6,171 nucleotides of DNA from Aquisalimonas sp. GTDB lineage: Bacteria > Pseudomonadota > Gammaproteobacteria > Nitrococcales > Aquisalimonadaceae. The stretch lies in contig SKYZ01000413.1 of the NCBI GenBank assembly GCA_007127625.1, forward strand, positions 1 through 6,171, read 5' to 3'. Within the stretch, counting starts at the first letter, position 1. The number at the start of each line of letters is the position of its first letter. A program made the translations under genes and the position numbers. The notes under the pieces were generated by a model. It was not told the origin of the DNA and did no database searches. It saw only the letters and a program-made list of their open reading frames with translations. Positions 6,085 to 6,171 of this stretch are shown piece after piece.

Positions 6085-6171
6085 TCAGCCGCCTTCCGAG
6101 ACCAGCTCCCGGTAGGCGTGCCAGCTGGCATGCCCGAGTACCGGCAGGGCCACGGCCAGGCCCACCAGGCC
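6085..6171 (-). CDS. C-terminal fragment of a DUF2189-like integral membrane protein
   Basis: Only the last 28 codons and the TGA (6085-6087) are inside the window; the gene continues past the right edge. The fragment is a hydrophobic helix end followed by LPVLGHASWHAYRELV (residues 9-24 of the fragment) and a short polar tail. A final helix ending in a GHATWHxYR-type motif is how I remember the C-terminus of DUF2189 family and related proteobacterial membrane proteins. The function of that family is not established. With so little sequence the family call is tentative, but the motif and reading frame make a real gene end likely. Confidence 0.6.
   Translation of the reverse strand, partial: GLVGLAVALPVLGHASWHAYRELVSEGG

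Overview
The window is GC-rich (roughly two-thirds G+C by eye), densely coding bacterial DNA. The gene content (a multi-spanning patatin-like lipase, an HtpX-type M48 protease, an actinobacterial-type alpha/beta-hydrolase, an SDR dehydrogenase, a ChrR-like cupin and a DUF2189-like membrane protein) and the Shine-Dalgarno-led genes fit a GC-rich proteobacterium. A halophilic or phototrophic gammaproteobacterium of the Ectothiorhodospiraceae type is my best guess, but this is inference; no rRNA or marker gene is present.

Layout. Bases 1-1544 (minus strand) hold the first 514 codons of a large patatin-like phospholipase whose end lies outside the window. A 133-bp divergent region (1545-1677) separates it from a plus-strand pair: an HtpX-like M48 zinc metalloprotease (1678-2652) and, 28 bp later, a membrane-anchored alpha/beta-hydrolase of the Abhydrolase_9 type (2681-4315). 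This pair meets a minus-strand pair head-on at a 9-bp perfect inverted repeat (4325-4359) that probably serves as a terminator. The minus-strand pair is a small cupin (5198-5515) followed by an SDR oxidoreductase (4375-5142). A 182-bp divergent region leads to a small unrecognised three-helix membrane protein (5698-6075, plus). It converges after 9 bp with the last 28 codons of a minus-strand gene resembling DUF2189 membrane proteins (6085 to the window end).

How the genes may work together. The left two-thirds is rich in membrane-embedded hydrolases: two serine esterase/lipase-type enzymes with large membrane domains and one membrane zinc protease, sharing one divergent control region. This suggests, without proving, a role in turnover or quality control of the cell envelope. 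The cupin-SDR pair looks like an independent small-molecule redox unit with no identifiable substrate. I see no rRNA, tRNA, CRISPR array, insertion sequence, phage gene or attachment site. The most unusual content is the membrane-hydrolase cluster rather than a clearly new defence or mobile system.
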